64,000 nucleotides of DNA from NCBI GenBank assembly GCA_001662425.1, contig BDDC01000090.1:29498-93497 (forward strand), in the 5' to 3' direction. Positions 37,171 to 47,473 of this stretch are shown in pieces (positions within the stretch are counted from its first letter, which is position 1; the number at the start of each line of letters is the position of its first letter). The notes under the pieces are model-generated. The model saw only the letters and a list, made by a program, of their open reading frames with translations. It was not told where the DNA came from and searched no databases. A program made the translations under genes and the position numbers. Source of the DNA: Chlamydomonas sphaeroides (taxonomy: Eukaryota; Chlorophyta; Chlorophyceae; Chlamydomonadales; Chlamydomonadaceae).

Positions 37171-38145
37171 TCACTGCTCATGCTCCAGCCCCACGCTCAG
37201 CACCACTACCACGGTGGCCGCGCCCACACAGTTGAGCAGACTGGGGTCCGGCATGAGCTCGCGGAGGCGGCTGGCAGCGGCGGCGGCAGTTTGTGCGGTG
37301 CTGGAGGCTCCAGCAGTTGGTATGAAAGGTGTCGATACCACGATCGATGTAGCCACAGCCGCCGCAGCGCCAGTTGCCGCCTGCGGTCGCCGGCGACGCC
37401 CACCCCGCGACGGCAGTGCGCAGGGCCTTCTCCACGTCGTCGCAGTAGGCCTTAAGCCCCGGGTCGGCCTGGCAGTACCTGCACGGCAATGGGTGACACC
37501 GGGCCTTACCGGGGAAGGCGCATACAACGGCAAATGGCGGCTAGCATTGCAGCGAGGGGTACAGCACAAGATGCCACATCGTCATCGCTTCGGGTCTCAC
37601 CTGTCCAGCTAGCAGGTTGTGGGCGTGCAGCGGGTTCTTGGGCGACTCCAGCGGCTCGCTCAGCTTCATGTCGCCCCGGTTGTGGGACAGAAAGTCGGCG
37701 CACGCGTGCCGTACTTGTCCGCCAGAGTGAGCAGCTGGGAGATGTTGTGCTGTGGGAGGGCCCACGGATGCGTGGGCAGCGCGGCGGGCCGGGGCCGGGC
37801 CAGGGTCGTCGGCCGCATACAGCCGGCTGGCGGTTTCCGTCGTCGGCGAGCGTTACGGCACCAACACAGCGGCCCAAGCTCTCCGTCGCGCACGCCCTGC
37901 GTGGAGGGCTCACCCACGATACTAAGCACAGCGCGCAGTTGGCGGGGTCCACCATGTTGAGCGCATTCTGCCAGGCCTACATACGCGTTGTCACCGTGAA
38001 GCTCTAGCCGCCCCGGCGTCGCGAGAGGCTGCTGCAGCAGCTCCGTCAGCACCTGCGAGGCATCGCGCAGGCGGCCCTTGCGCGCCTCGAGCTCGCGCGC
38101 CTCGCCGGTGGCGCTGTCGCATATAACAAGGCGCCGCTTGTCCAT
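37171..38145 (-). pseudogene. BTB/POZ-like gene A, frame-disrupted
   Basis: Three exons can be aligned with the intact paralogue at 42789-43693: 38145-37914, 37749-37601, and from 37478 down to about 37171. The start MDKRRLVICDSATGEA is good. Relative to paralogue B, exon 1 has 4 extra bases near DNAY (net +1). Exon 2 lacks 16 bases between two GTAC copies in the ADKYD region (net -1), which puts the frame back so that RHACADFLSHNRGDMKLSE is read. The end of exon 2 then gains bases, so exon 3 (frame of YCQADPGLKAYC) is entered out of phase and stops after about eight codons. Later in exon 3 the homologous frame shifts again. The result would be about 135 residues. It may be a decaying gene or reflect assembly errors. 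Known role of the family: BTB proteins dimerise and act as cullin-3 adaptors; whether this divergent family does is unknown. Confidence 0.65.
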
Positions 38146-38159
38146 GGCGGGGGCAGCAA

Positions 38160-38535
38160 GGGCTGCGTTGCCGCGGGCCGTGGCTGGATGCGCCTGACGC
38201 TATGCTGCCGCGGCGGCAACCAAGGTTCCATGCAAGCACGCCCGTTCCAAGGTCCTGGAGGCCCCGGTGGGTCGCCCGGGGCGCGGCCTACGACGGAACC
38301 TGCGGGCAGCACGTACACTACTGCACCGACACGGTCATCATCGTGGGCCATGCGGGAACTGTCTCCCGCAACCTGGTCTCGATCCTGCGCACACTGGGCG
38401 TGGACACGGGCGACGCCCACACGGCAGCGAACAACATTTCCACCAAAGCAAGGATGTACATGCAAGCCCTTGTCGCGAAATGGTGGAAACTCGCTTGGCC
38501 CGCCAGCAGGGCACCAGGACGCGTTAGCTAACCAA
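38160..38535 (+). other. Unassigned open frame upstream of BTB gene A
   Basis: A plus-strand frame (38202-38531) ends with a protein-like stretch (TVIIVGHAGTVSRNLVSIL and onward to MYMQALVAKWWK). It overlaps the 5' region of BTB gene A on the other strand. I recognise no family. It could be a fragment of a transposon-borne protein. Low confidence that it is coding. Confidence 0.2.
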
Positions 38536-38679
38536 GGCGGGGGCGGGGGAGGCGGCGCGCCGCCCCCCTCGTCCCCACCGCAGATGCACCCTCTCCTCCC
38601 CTCTTCCCCTCTCCTTCTCCCCTCTCCCTCCCATGGTGGCGGAGGCAGGTGGTCCTGGACCCTGGACGCCCCGCCCCCT

Positions 38680-39240
38680 TAATACACCCTAGGCGGCTCC
38701 GCCCTAGGGTACTTGTTTCTATTTCTTGGCGGCCGAGGCGGGCCCACATGCGGGGGCGGGGGCCCAACTAAGCTGTATGCCATTCTCAAGAGGCCAGGGG
38801 GCTGCCAGCTGAGCCAACTGCCAACTTGTTACAGCGCACATGGCGAGTGCCCCCTGGCTTGGGAGGTTCTGCCTCGCCCCCAATGTGCCCAACTACCCTG
38901 CAACCCAGCCACGCCGTGTAACAGGCGTAAGCCTGCTACTGAGCGCTAGGAGCGCTCACCTCAGGTGAAGCCACGACGTAGGCGGGGCCTCCAGGAAGCG
39001 GGTTCGCCGCTTGCAGAAAAGACATCAACGAACGGTGACGCCCGGCCTTTGAAACCGAGGCCTAAGTCCTGTAAGGTACCGAGGCTGGCCGGCCCACGCA
39101 CGCCACCCAAGTATGGGTTTGCGGCTCTCATTGGCCGTACGGAGGCACTAACCCCTTTAACTCGCCCCCGAGGGTCTCCCGGCCGCCGGTCCTAACCGGT
39201 CGCCGTGTGGGCTCCGCCCACAGACCGGCACCCCAGTATA
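38680..39240. repeat. Hairpin-rich insertion-like segment
   Basis: Several near-perfect hairpins occur close together: CCTAGGCGG/CCGCCCTAGG at 38686-38706, GAGCGCT-AGG-AGCGCTC near 38940-38956, and GTGGGC-TCC-GCCCAC near 39206-39221. Base composition and word use differ from the flanking nuclear genes. The look is that of volvocine organelle repeats or of a transposable element. No ORF with known motifs is seen. Confidence 0.4.
38829..38833 (-). terminator. Possible TGTAA poly(A) signal of BTB gene B
   Basis: TGTAA on the minus strand about 560 bases past the BTB gene B stop. It lies inside the hairpin-rich segment, so its use is uncertain. Confidence 0.25.
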
Positions 39241-39389
39241 CATGCGCGCTACGCACATCGCCGCCGCCCAGGGCTGCCGCAAACCCGCAGCGCGCCCCTC
39301 GCTCGCTGCACACGTCCGCAGCCCCGGTCGGGCCTCCAGCCATGCACAGCAGCCCGACCCGCCGAAGGCCGCCCGGACTATCTAGCTGG

Positions 39390-40303
39390 CTAGCCGTTCA
39401 GGCCGATGCGCACCACCGTGAACAATGTGTCCAGCCCGATGAGGCTGCGGAAGGCCGGCTCCTCGATGTGGCTGCGGAGCTTCTTCTGCTTGCCGCCCGA
39501 GGCCCAGCCCGCAATGTCCTTGCGCAGGGCCTCCTCCACCTCGCCGAAGTACGGCTTCAGCTGAGGGTCGGCCTGGCAGTACCTGGCGGGCATCGGAGAG
39601 GGCAACGCGACAGGCCTTCTTCAGGGTGCTTTGCCACAGGCAATCACGGGAGTAGTTGACAGAAGCCCACCCACGCACTCAGGCCGCAGCCAGCCCACCC
39701 ACAGCAGCACCCAGGCCGCACCTGTGGAGCAGGCTGTGGGCGCGCAGCGGGTTCTTGGGCGACTCCAGCGGCTCGCTCAGCTTCATGTCGCCCCNNNNNN
39801 NNNNCGCGCAGCCGTGCCGTACCATGCACATGTCGTACTTATCGGCCAGGATGAGCAGCTGGGGGATGTTGTCCTGTGAAGGGTACGGTACGGTGGAGGG
39901 CGTTCGTGGCTTGCCCTGACCCATACTGCCTCTTTTGCCGCACGCGGGGCCCACATACCCAGAGCTCGAGCGAGCCCCTGGCTTCCCCGCGCGCGCAATA
40001 ACGCTTGCAGTTCATGTAGCGCCGCCGTCCCTGAGTTGCCCAAGGCTTGCAGACTGGTGCAGGCTAGCGACGCACCCATGTAATGCAGCTCCGCGCGTAG
40101 TTGCAGGGGCGCATCATCTGAAGCGCGGTCCCCCAGGCCTCCGCATTGTCATCCAGTAGCTCTAGCTGCCCCGGCGTCGCGGGAGGCTGCTCCAGCAAGC
40201 TATCCAGCACGCCCGACACCTCGCGCAGCCGGCCCGCGCGCGCGTCTAGCTTGCGCATCTCGCCGGTGGCGCTGTCGCGTATCAGGAGGCGCAGCTGGCC
40301 CAT
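39390..40303 (-). CDS. BTB/POZ-like protein, gene B (contains assembly gap)
   Basis: Exons 40303-40076, 39873-39722 and 39582-39390, with splice phases 0 and 2 as in the intact paralogue. The start reads MGQLRLLIRDSATGEMRKLD. Exon 2 carries the BTB-like core DNIPQLLILADKYDMCMVRH, and after the gap GDMKLSEPLESPKNPLRAHS. The ten Ns at 39795-39804 replace what paralogues show to be about 25 bases encoding ADFL-RN. They are therefore a nominal gap and the frame across them cannot be trusted. Exon 3 encodes RYCQADPQLKPYFGEVEEAL and ends LFTVVRIGLNG. Size is about 195 residues, all BTB-like with no second domain. It probably acts as a dimerising adaptor, but this family is divergent and its partners are unknown. 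A minisatellite lies in its upstream region. Confidence 0.75.
39795..39804. other. Assembly gap (10 N) in exon 2 of BTB gene B
   Basis: Run of N. Paralogues at 41922-42082 and 43179-43339 have a 161-base exon here, while this exon is 152 with the Ns, so the true gap is about 19 bases (if exon lengths are conserved). Confidence 0.95.
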
Positions 40304-40431
40304 GTCGTGTTGCTGCGGACGTTGGCGGCGTTTCTCGGTACTGCCGGTGATTTTCAGGACTGCTAGTACCAGGGCGTCCCTGGCTGGTAACTATATATAC
40401 CGGGTCGACAGGCCCATGGGTCGTCACGCGT

Positions 40432-40548
40432 CCTCCACGGGTCTTCTACAAGTCTTCCACGGGTCCTCCACGGGTCCTCCACGGGTCCTCTACGGGTCCC
40501 CCACGGGTCCTCAACGGGTCCTCCACGGGTCCTCCACGGTCGACCTAC
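40432..40548. repeat. 11-bp minisatellite upstream of BTB gene B
   Basis: About ten imperfect tandem copies of CGGGTCCTCCA, with single-base variants such as CTTCTA, CCCCCA and CTCAA. It starts about 130 bases upstream of the gene B start codon on the minus strand. The unit is not a multiple of three and no array-like spacers are present. Confidence 0.85.
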
Positions 40549-40984
40549 CCGCCTGGCCCGTATCCAGTGCGCCAATGGGCCCCTGGCTGTGAAACGGCGA
40601 CGACCGCTTTACGGTGCAACACTATCAGTAACAGGTTTATGATAAGCTAGAACGAAGTCAAAGCAGGAATATAGGTTGTCACGTTTGTCACGCAGCTGTC
40701 ATCATCTCTTGTACTCGCCCAAATGCCGGCGCGGCCGCCTGGCGTCGACTTCCGAGCGCACGGCCTGTGGAGGAGGCTGGGTTTTGGGTCCGGGCTTGGA
40801 GTCAGCGCCGTGCCTCTGCCTTGGGCCTGGCCTCACGCTTGTCTCTCCGTGGGAGCCACGGCATTGAGGCGTGCGGGCAGGGGGCCGGGCTCAAGGCAGA
40901 TGAGGAGGGTGGAAGGGCGCCTGCGTTGAAACGCTTCAACTGAAGTAGCCCAATTGGTGGGGGCGGCCGCCGGCCGGCAGGCCT

Positions 40985-41046
40985 AGCCGAAGGACCGGGC
41001 GGAAACGCCCTTTTCCCCACACTGGATGGGGCCACCTTATCAGACG
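40985..41046 (-). repeat. Dispersed repeat end, partner of 3783-3840
   Basis: Reverse complement begins TAAGGTGGCCCCATCC and continues GGGGAAAAGGGCG, matching the copy at 3783. It lies between BTB genes B and C. Confidence 0.45.
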
Positions 41047-41214
41047 TGGATAGCGTCAAGAGCCTGCGCCCTGCCGAATGGGGCAAGACCTGCCATCGCC
41101 TAGCCCTGCCCCCACCGCTCGCCCTGCCCTCCAGTGGAACGAGCTCCGCTCCGCATCCACGGCCCCAGTGAGGACCCCACCACACACGATCACACGTTGA
41201 GGCGGCGCAGCGGC

Positions 41215-42372
41215 TCAGGGAGGACCGATAAGCCGCGTCCAGGTACCGCACACCGGCCTGCTCCTTGCTGCCTTACACTTGCAAAGCGCCAAGGGCGCGT
41301 GCATGAATCGCCAGTTGGACGCGACGACATGGCTCTCCTGTCTAAGCCCCATCACACACTGACACACGGCCTTGGCCGCCGCGCCCGACGGCTGCTTGGC
41401 TTCGCCTTGCTTAACAGCACCCGCTGCCGGGTCTTGTGCCAGACACCTCGCAATCCGCGCGTACCACGCGTACGCAGTGGACACAAGCCGCTGTGCCACG
41501 AAGAAGTGCACCAGTCCCGTACGCCATGCCGACAGCAACAGCCGCAGGGGCCACCCATATGGGCTTGCCGGCCACGGGTCCGCCGTAAGCTTGCGGGGAG
41601 GTGCTGGGGGACGCCCACCCCACCAGCACTCGGGGTCTTCTGCGGCACCGCAGTAGGCCTTGAGCGCCCGGGGTCGGCATTGCAGTACCTGGTGGCACGG
41701 AGGGGCAGCAGGGAGCGAGCGAGCTTGTCGACACGGCTCTCCCTCTTCGAACCTTGCAGGCAGGCAGGCAGGCAGGCAAAACGGCATGCGTAAAAGCACA
41801 AAGGCACAAACCCAAGCGACCCAGGACAATCTGTACCATGCCACTGCGCTTTCACCCCAGCACGTTGGCGCCCAGTAACCTGTGCCCTGTGTCCGGTCCT
41901 TCAGCTCGCTCACAGCCGCACCTACCGAGCAGGCTGTGGGCGCGCAGCGGGTTCTTGGGCGACTCCAGCGGCTCGCTCAGCTTCATGTCGCCCCGGTTGC
42001 GGGACAGGAAGTCGGCGCAGGCTTGCCGTACCATGCCCATGTCGTACTTGTCGGCAAGCGCGAACAGCGCTGTGGCGGCATCCTGCAGGGCCGCGGGTGG
42101 GACATACTGGGGAGCGACCGACTTGTGCGGAGTCGCTAATGTGCACCAAGCAAGGTCCATCGCACTGCAGCGGCTCCCTAAGCTCAATACCAACGCAAAC
42201 TGTGAACAACTGTCAGCCCTGCAGGCGCTCACCTTCGTCACGAACGCCATGGCGTGCCCAGGCCTCCGCGCAATCGGCTCCGAACACCTGCTGCCCCAGC
42301 TCCAACAGCTGCTGCTCCAGCAGCCCAGCGAGCACGCGAGAGACACCCCACGCAGGCGGTCCTTGCGCTAAC
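41215..42372 (-). pseudogene. BTB/POZ-like gene C, 5'-truncated and frameshifted
   Basis: Exon 2 (42082-41922, 161 bases) is intact and encodes ALADKYDMGMVRQACADFLS and the KLSEPLESPKNPLRAHSLL block. The exon 1 remnant (about 42372-42237) resembles RKDRLRGVS-RVLAGLLEQ of its paralogues. It has a stop codon directly before the homologous start of similarity and a two-base TC duplication that breaks the frame. Exon 3 (from 41688) starts YCNADPG and then needs a one-base shift to read ALKAYCGAAEDPE. No start methionine corresponding to the paralogues remains. It is best read as a pseudogene within the tandem array. Confidence 0.7.
41757..41780. repeat. (GCAG)n microsatellite
   Basis: Six or so tandem GCAG units inside the intron between exons 2 and 3 of BTB pseudogene C. 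Confidence 0.8.
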
Positions 42373-42788
42373 TAAACACGCAGCCAAGTAAAAAATAATA
42401 TGCGAGACGTCCAGGTCCAGAGCTGTAGGGCCGTGCGTATGGGCGTCACGGGTCGTAAAGAGGAAGGCAAGCCCGGCGGCACGTGGCGGCGACGCGGACC
42501 ACACGACGCAACTTGCCCTGATCATATCGCCTGCAGATCACGCTAGAAAAGCATCCCAAGAGCGTGCGTACGAGCTTCACATGCGCCTGTACCATCAAGC
42601 CCTGCGCATGAGGCCCTCGTGGCCAAGGTCCTCACGACCGCGCGAGTGCATTAGTTCCGAACGATTCTTAGTAACCACGTCCTGCACTTTCCTGCAGGTT
42701 GATTGGGCCAGGTCGGCCACCGCCGGCACCCAGCCTGGACCGCGGCAAGTGGGGCCGCCAGCTACGGCACCTGACTCCACGGTAACCC

Positions 42789-43693
42789 TCACGGTCGCGC
42801 CAGCGCCACCTCGAGCGCCAGCCGCAGCGTGGCCACGCCCAACAGCGAGTCGAGGTCGGGCTGCGCCAGCGCCGCCGTCAGCTGGCTGTGCGCGGGCGTG
42901 GGCGCGTAGTTGTAGGCGGTGAGGCCGTGGGGCATGGCCATTCTCTCCTTTGTGAAGGGCACCACGGCGGCGCGCAGGGCCTTGTCCACCTCGCAGCAGT
43001 AGGGCTGCAGCGCCTCGTCACGCCGGCAGTACCTGGGGCCCAGTGGAGACCAGGCAAGGGACATCAGGGCTCGATGGGCAGGACGGGTCACAAGCGGGGC
43101 AGCGTGAGACGGCGGTGTGACCAGCTTGCACTGCTGGGGCTTGCAGGAGGCCGGCACCTGGCCCCGCACGTGCCGCACCTGTCGAGCAGGCTGTGGGCGC
43201 GCAGCGGGTTCTTGGGCGACTCCAGCGGCTCGCTCAGCTTCATGTCGCCCCGGTTGCGGCACAGGAAGTCGGCGCAGGCGTGTCGCAGCACCCGGATGTC
43301 GTACTTATCGGCCAGGATGAGCAGCTGGGGGATGTTGTCCTGCATGTGTACACGGTGACGCGTCGGGGTTGCGGAAGCTCACCGTTGCCCTTCGACACGC
43401 TGCATCACCTGCTGTGACACATTACAAGGACCTCGTTGGGCCCAAGTGACGGGGCTCACCCAGGTGACGTAGGCGAGTGGGTAGTTGGCAGGGCTAAGCA
43501 TGGCCAACGCCGTGTCCCAGACATCGTAACTGTCCTCAAGCGCCAACTCTACCGGCGTCGTAAGCGGCTGCTCTAACATGCCAGCGAGCACTGGCGATGC
43601 CGCGCGCAGAAGGCTCTTGCGGGTCTCAAGCACCCGGGGCCCGGCATCGGCATCACCAGGGTCACAGAATAGCAACTGCAGCGGCTTGCCCAT
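42789..43693 (-). CDS. BTB/POZ-like protein, gene D (intact)
   Basis: Exons 43693-43460, 43339-43179 and 43032-42789 join with phases 0 and 2 into 212 residues without any disruption. This makes it the reference copy of the array. Exon 1 reads MGKPLQLLFCDPGDADAGPR, then SPVLAGMLEQPLTTPVELAL. Exon 2 has DNIPQLLILADKYDIRVLRH and ACADFLCRNRGDMKLSEPLE. The layout (strand, helix with a V-L pair, acidic strand, then the 'LADKYDI..L...C..FL' helices) is that of a BTB/POZ fold, a dimerisation module often found in cullin-3 adaptors. Exon 3 is a helical tail of about 80 residues special to this group. It is divergent with the TELO2 gene; start codons are 375 bases apart. No second domain is present. 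Confidence 0.82.
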
Positions 43694-44067
43694 GATAATA
43701 AAGGCTCAGCAGGCGGCTGAGGAAGCCTTTGATTCCGACTTGAAGCGCCTGCCTGGAATGCAGCTGCACGCAGCACGGCGGAGCACGAGATAGAGGGTTC
43801 TAGGTGTTCTGCTAGCAGGTGCACTATGCATATCAAAGAATACAAACAGGAACGTTCTTAAGCGCCCCTGCATCACTGGCAACGAGCTCGCGATTGGCGC
43901 CAACCGGCCTGCCATGCTTTCGTGGCAAACGAAATATCACATCACACCTAACATTGCATAGATCCTTGATGACAATGTCTGCCTGGGGCCCCTAGATTGC
44001 CAGAGGCATCCGAGCCATCTCGCGCGCGCAGCCTCCATCGGCCTGCCTCCGCCCGGCTGCGGACGCC
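43694..44067. promoter_or_regulatory. Divergent promoter region, BTB gene D (-) and TELO2 (+)
   Basis: A 374-base interval between outward-facing starts. It is relatively AT-rich around 43800-43960. No definite element is identified. Confidence 0.45.
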
Positions 44068-47000
44068 ATGGCGTCCGCCTATGTGGCACCGGCAGTGCGC
44101 GGCCTCGTCAAGGAGGCTTGCCGCCTGGTCGAGGCCGCCGACAGCGGCGTCGCCACGGACGCCGTCGCGGCAGCCGTGCACGCCGCCCTCGTTACGGGCA
44201 ACATTGCCGAGGCGCAGCGCTGTGCCGCTGATGGCCGCGCGGCGACGCCAAAGGGCCGGCGCCGGGCGCCGCTGGGGCGTGCCTTGTCCCGCGACGCCGA
44301 TGTCGAAGCCGCTGCGCCGCGGCCCTTCGACCTTTATCTGCAGCAGCTCTCCGACCTTCGCGGCGGCTCAGCTGCGCCAGCTGCCAGCGCTGATGGGGCA
44401 CAACTCGCAACTGCAGCCGCGGACACGGCGCGGGCGGTCTTCTTCTGGGGCTGCTTCGAGCCATGGTCGTCCGTGCTGCTGTCTGGTGAGCACCCCCTAG
44501 GGCAGCGCCAGCCGAAAAGCCCCCGTCATCGCACCAGGCGCTAGCAAGCACCGCGCACGCACGCCACGTTGACTGACCCCATACCTGTATCCATATGCTG
44601 TCGCCAACCGCCGCCCGCCCCCGCAGCTGCCGCGACGGCCCCTCCCGGCAGCGCCGCCCCCAGCCGCGCCGTGCTGCTGCTGCGCGCGCTGCTGCAGCTG
44701 GCGCCGGCGCCCGTGCTGCTGCAGGCCCTGGCGGGGTGCGTGGCGTGATGGATGGCTGGGCAGGGCGGTCGGGTGTCGCCCCGTCGGGATGACGTCGCCG
44801 CCGGGGGCCGGGCTGCTCCAGGGCGCGGGTAGCAGACCCTGTTCTGTCGACCCTCCTGATGTGCTCCTGCGCCTCCCGTATCCGCACCTCAAACCACTCT
44901 TCGTCCTACTATCACCCGCAGGCACCTGGCGCTGGTGGCCCCGGCCGCCGGCGCCGGCGCCGCAGCCTCACCCGCCTACGCACGAGTGGCCGCGCGGGGT
45001 GCGGAGCTGGCGGCTGCGAACCTGGCGCTGCGCTTCGCCGCCCCCGGCTGCAGCGGCGTGGCGGAGGCGCTGCTGTGCCTGGCGGTGTCCCCGGCTTGGC
45101 TCCAAAAAGGCGCTGCCGAGGGTTGCGAGGAGAATCAGGGGGAGCCAGCAGGGAGCGAACCTCTGCCGGCGCAGGATGACGCGCTGCTACGCCGGCTGTT
45201 GCTGCTGCAGCCTGCGCCGGCAGCGAGTGGCGACGGCGCGGCACTGACAGTAGATGCTGACGCGCTCGCGGCGCTGCTGGCGTCGGTCCCCGACCGCGCC
45301 GCGGGGCTGCTAGCGGGCCCAGCCGGTGCCGCCGCCGCGCGCCGCCACAGCAGAGCTGACGGCAGCGGCGATGTCGAGTGGCGGCAGCAGCTGCAACCTG
45401 AGGCCTTCGCCTGGCGGCTGCTGCGCCAGCTGCTGGCGGTGTTGTCTGACCCGGATGCGGCCACGGCGGCGGCGGTGGCGGCGCTTCGCGCCCGCCTGAG
45501 CAGCGGCCTCCAGCCTGACGGGCAGCCAGCAGCGGCCGAGGGCGGCGGCGCCGACACGCCGCCGCCGCTGCAGTCGCCGCCGCCGCCACCGCGCGGCGCG
45601 ACAGCGCCGGCTGATGCACCGCCCAGCCATGACGTCGGCACCGGTGCCAGACCGGACCTTGCGTCAACACCGCAGGTACCCAGCGATAGCAACGCCGGGA
45701 CAGCGGACAGCGGTTTGCTGGAGCCCAGCGCCCCAGCGCTGGCCTGCCTGTCGAGCCGTGTCAGCGATGCTGCAGTCGCCCTCCTGGCGGAGCTATTGGA
45801 GCGGCTGTGCCGCCGCGGCGCCGCGGCCTCGGCCGCCGACGCGCTGCTGTCCTGCACGCCTAGCCTGGCTGCGGCCTACGCGCCTGCCTCAGCGCCAGGC
45901 GGGCCGCCGGCGGGGGTGGAGGCAAGGGAGGGCAGTGGAGCGGCAGACGCGGACGGCGTCGCCGCCGGCAGCGAGCGGCTCCGGGCTGGGTGCACCGCCG
46001 CACTGACGCGCCTGGCGGACGCCAGCCCCTCGGCGGCCGACCGGCTGCTGACGGCGCTACTGGACCGGGCATGCGGCGCCGGCACGACCGCGGCCGACGG
46101 CGGCGCCAGCGACACCTTTGACTCGGCAGAGCCGCCGCAGCAGCGCCGCCAGGAGCTCATCGAGGCGCTGCTCGGCCTGCCGCCGCCGCTGACGCCGCGC
46201 GCGCTGGCTGCCGCCGTCGCCGGCCTGGCCTGGCTGCTGCCGCCGCCGCTAGCCGCCCACGCGGCCGTGCGCCACGTGCTGTCCGACCGCATGCTGCTCT
46301 GCCTGCGCCGGCCGCCGCTGCCCTATGACTGCCTGGCCCTGCTTTGCGAGACCCTGCCGGAGCTCTACCCTGGCGCCCAGCCCGCCGCAGCCGCGTCGGC
46401 GGCGGCGGCGCTGTGGGCCGACGCCGACGCCGTCCCGCGGGTCGCCGCGTCGCGGCAGGGCGCCCTCACCGCCGCGCTGCTGCTGCTGCTCACGCAGCTG
46501 GCGGGCAGGGAGGCGCTGGAGGGCACGCCGGGGCTGCTGGGGCACCTCATCGGCGGCGTGTCGGCGCGGCTTGGCAGCCCGCTGGCGGCCACGCGGCGGC
46601 AGGCCATGCGCATCGGCCGCGCCTTCAGCCTGGTACTGGACCCGGCCAGCGACCTGTTCACGGACATGGGCGACCTGGGTCTGGCGCCGGAGGAGCTGTG
46701 GACCGGCGCGCTGCCGCGGCGGCTGCCGGTGGCGCAGCCGGAGGAGGCGGCGGCGGCGGTAGCGCCGGGCGCTGGTGAAGCCGGCGACGACGGGGCCGAG
46801 GCCAACATGCCCGACGAAGGAGGCGATGGGGACGAGGACGGGGATGGGGAGGTCAGGAGCGTGTGCACGGAGACGGACAGCGACGACGAGGGCGGCGTCG
46901 GCTGGGAGGAGGAGGACGAGGAGGACGACGGGCTGCGGCCGCTGGCGCCGGCGGGCGAGCTGGAGGGCGACGCGGAGGCGGACGCGTGGCAGCGCGCGGC

Positions 47001-47440
47001 GCCGGCGTCGCTGCAGCTGCGGGCGCTGGCGGCGGCGTTGCGCAAGCAGGACGAGGCGGCGGTGGTGCTGGCGGCGCTCAAGCGCGTCGAGGTGGGGCGG
47101 TGAGGACGCAGTGCCAGGCGGCTGGTACTATTGGTGCTGCTGGTACTGCTTGTACGGCTTGTACTGCAGAGTCGGGCCGTGCAGCGATGGTCGAGGCGGC
47201 AGTACCCCTCCGCCGCCATCGCTCGCTGCTCTCCGGACCATTCCCACGAACCCCAGCCCCCGTCCCCTTTCCCCCCGCCCCCCGGCCCTCCAGGAGCTGG
47301 TCCGCGCCGCCCCCGACGAGCTGGGCCTGGCGGCTCCCGAGCTGCTGCGCTCGCTGCTGCACTGCCGAGTGCCCGAGTGGGCCGAGGCAGAGCCCGAGCC
47401 CGAGGCCGGGGCTGCCGGCGGCACGGCGCCGGCGCAGGCG

Positions 47441-47473
<33 letters not shown>

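Noticed and set aside
38160..38535. Reverse-transcriptase or transposase fragment
   Set aside because: The frame looks protein-like, but none of the diagnostic catalytic motifs is present, so it is left unassigned.
40432..40548. CRISPR-like repeat array
   Set aside because: The units are 11 bases in direct tandem without spacers, in a eukaryotic context. It is a minisatellite.
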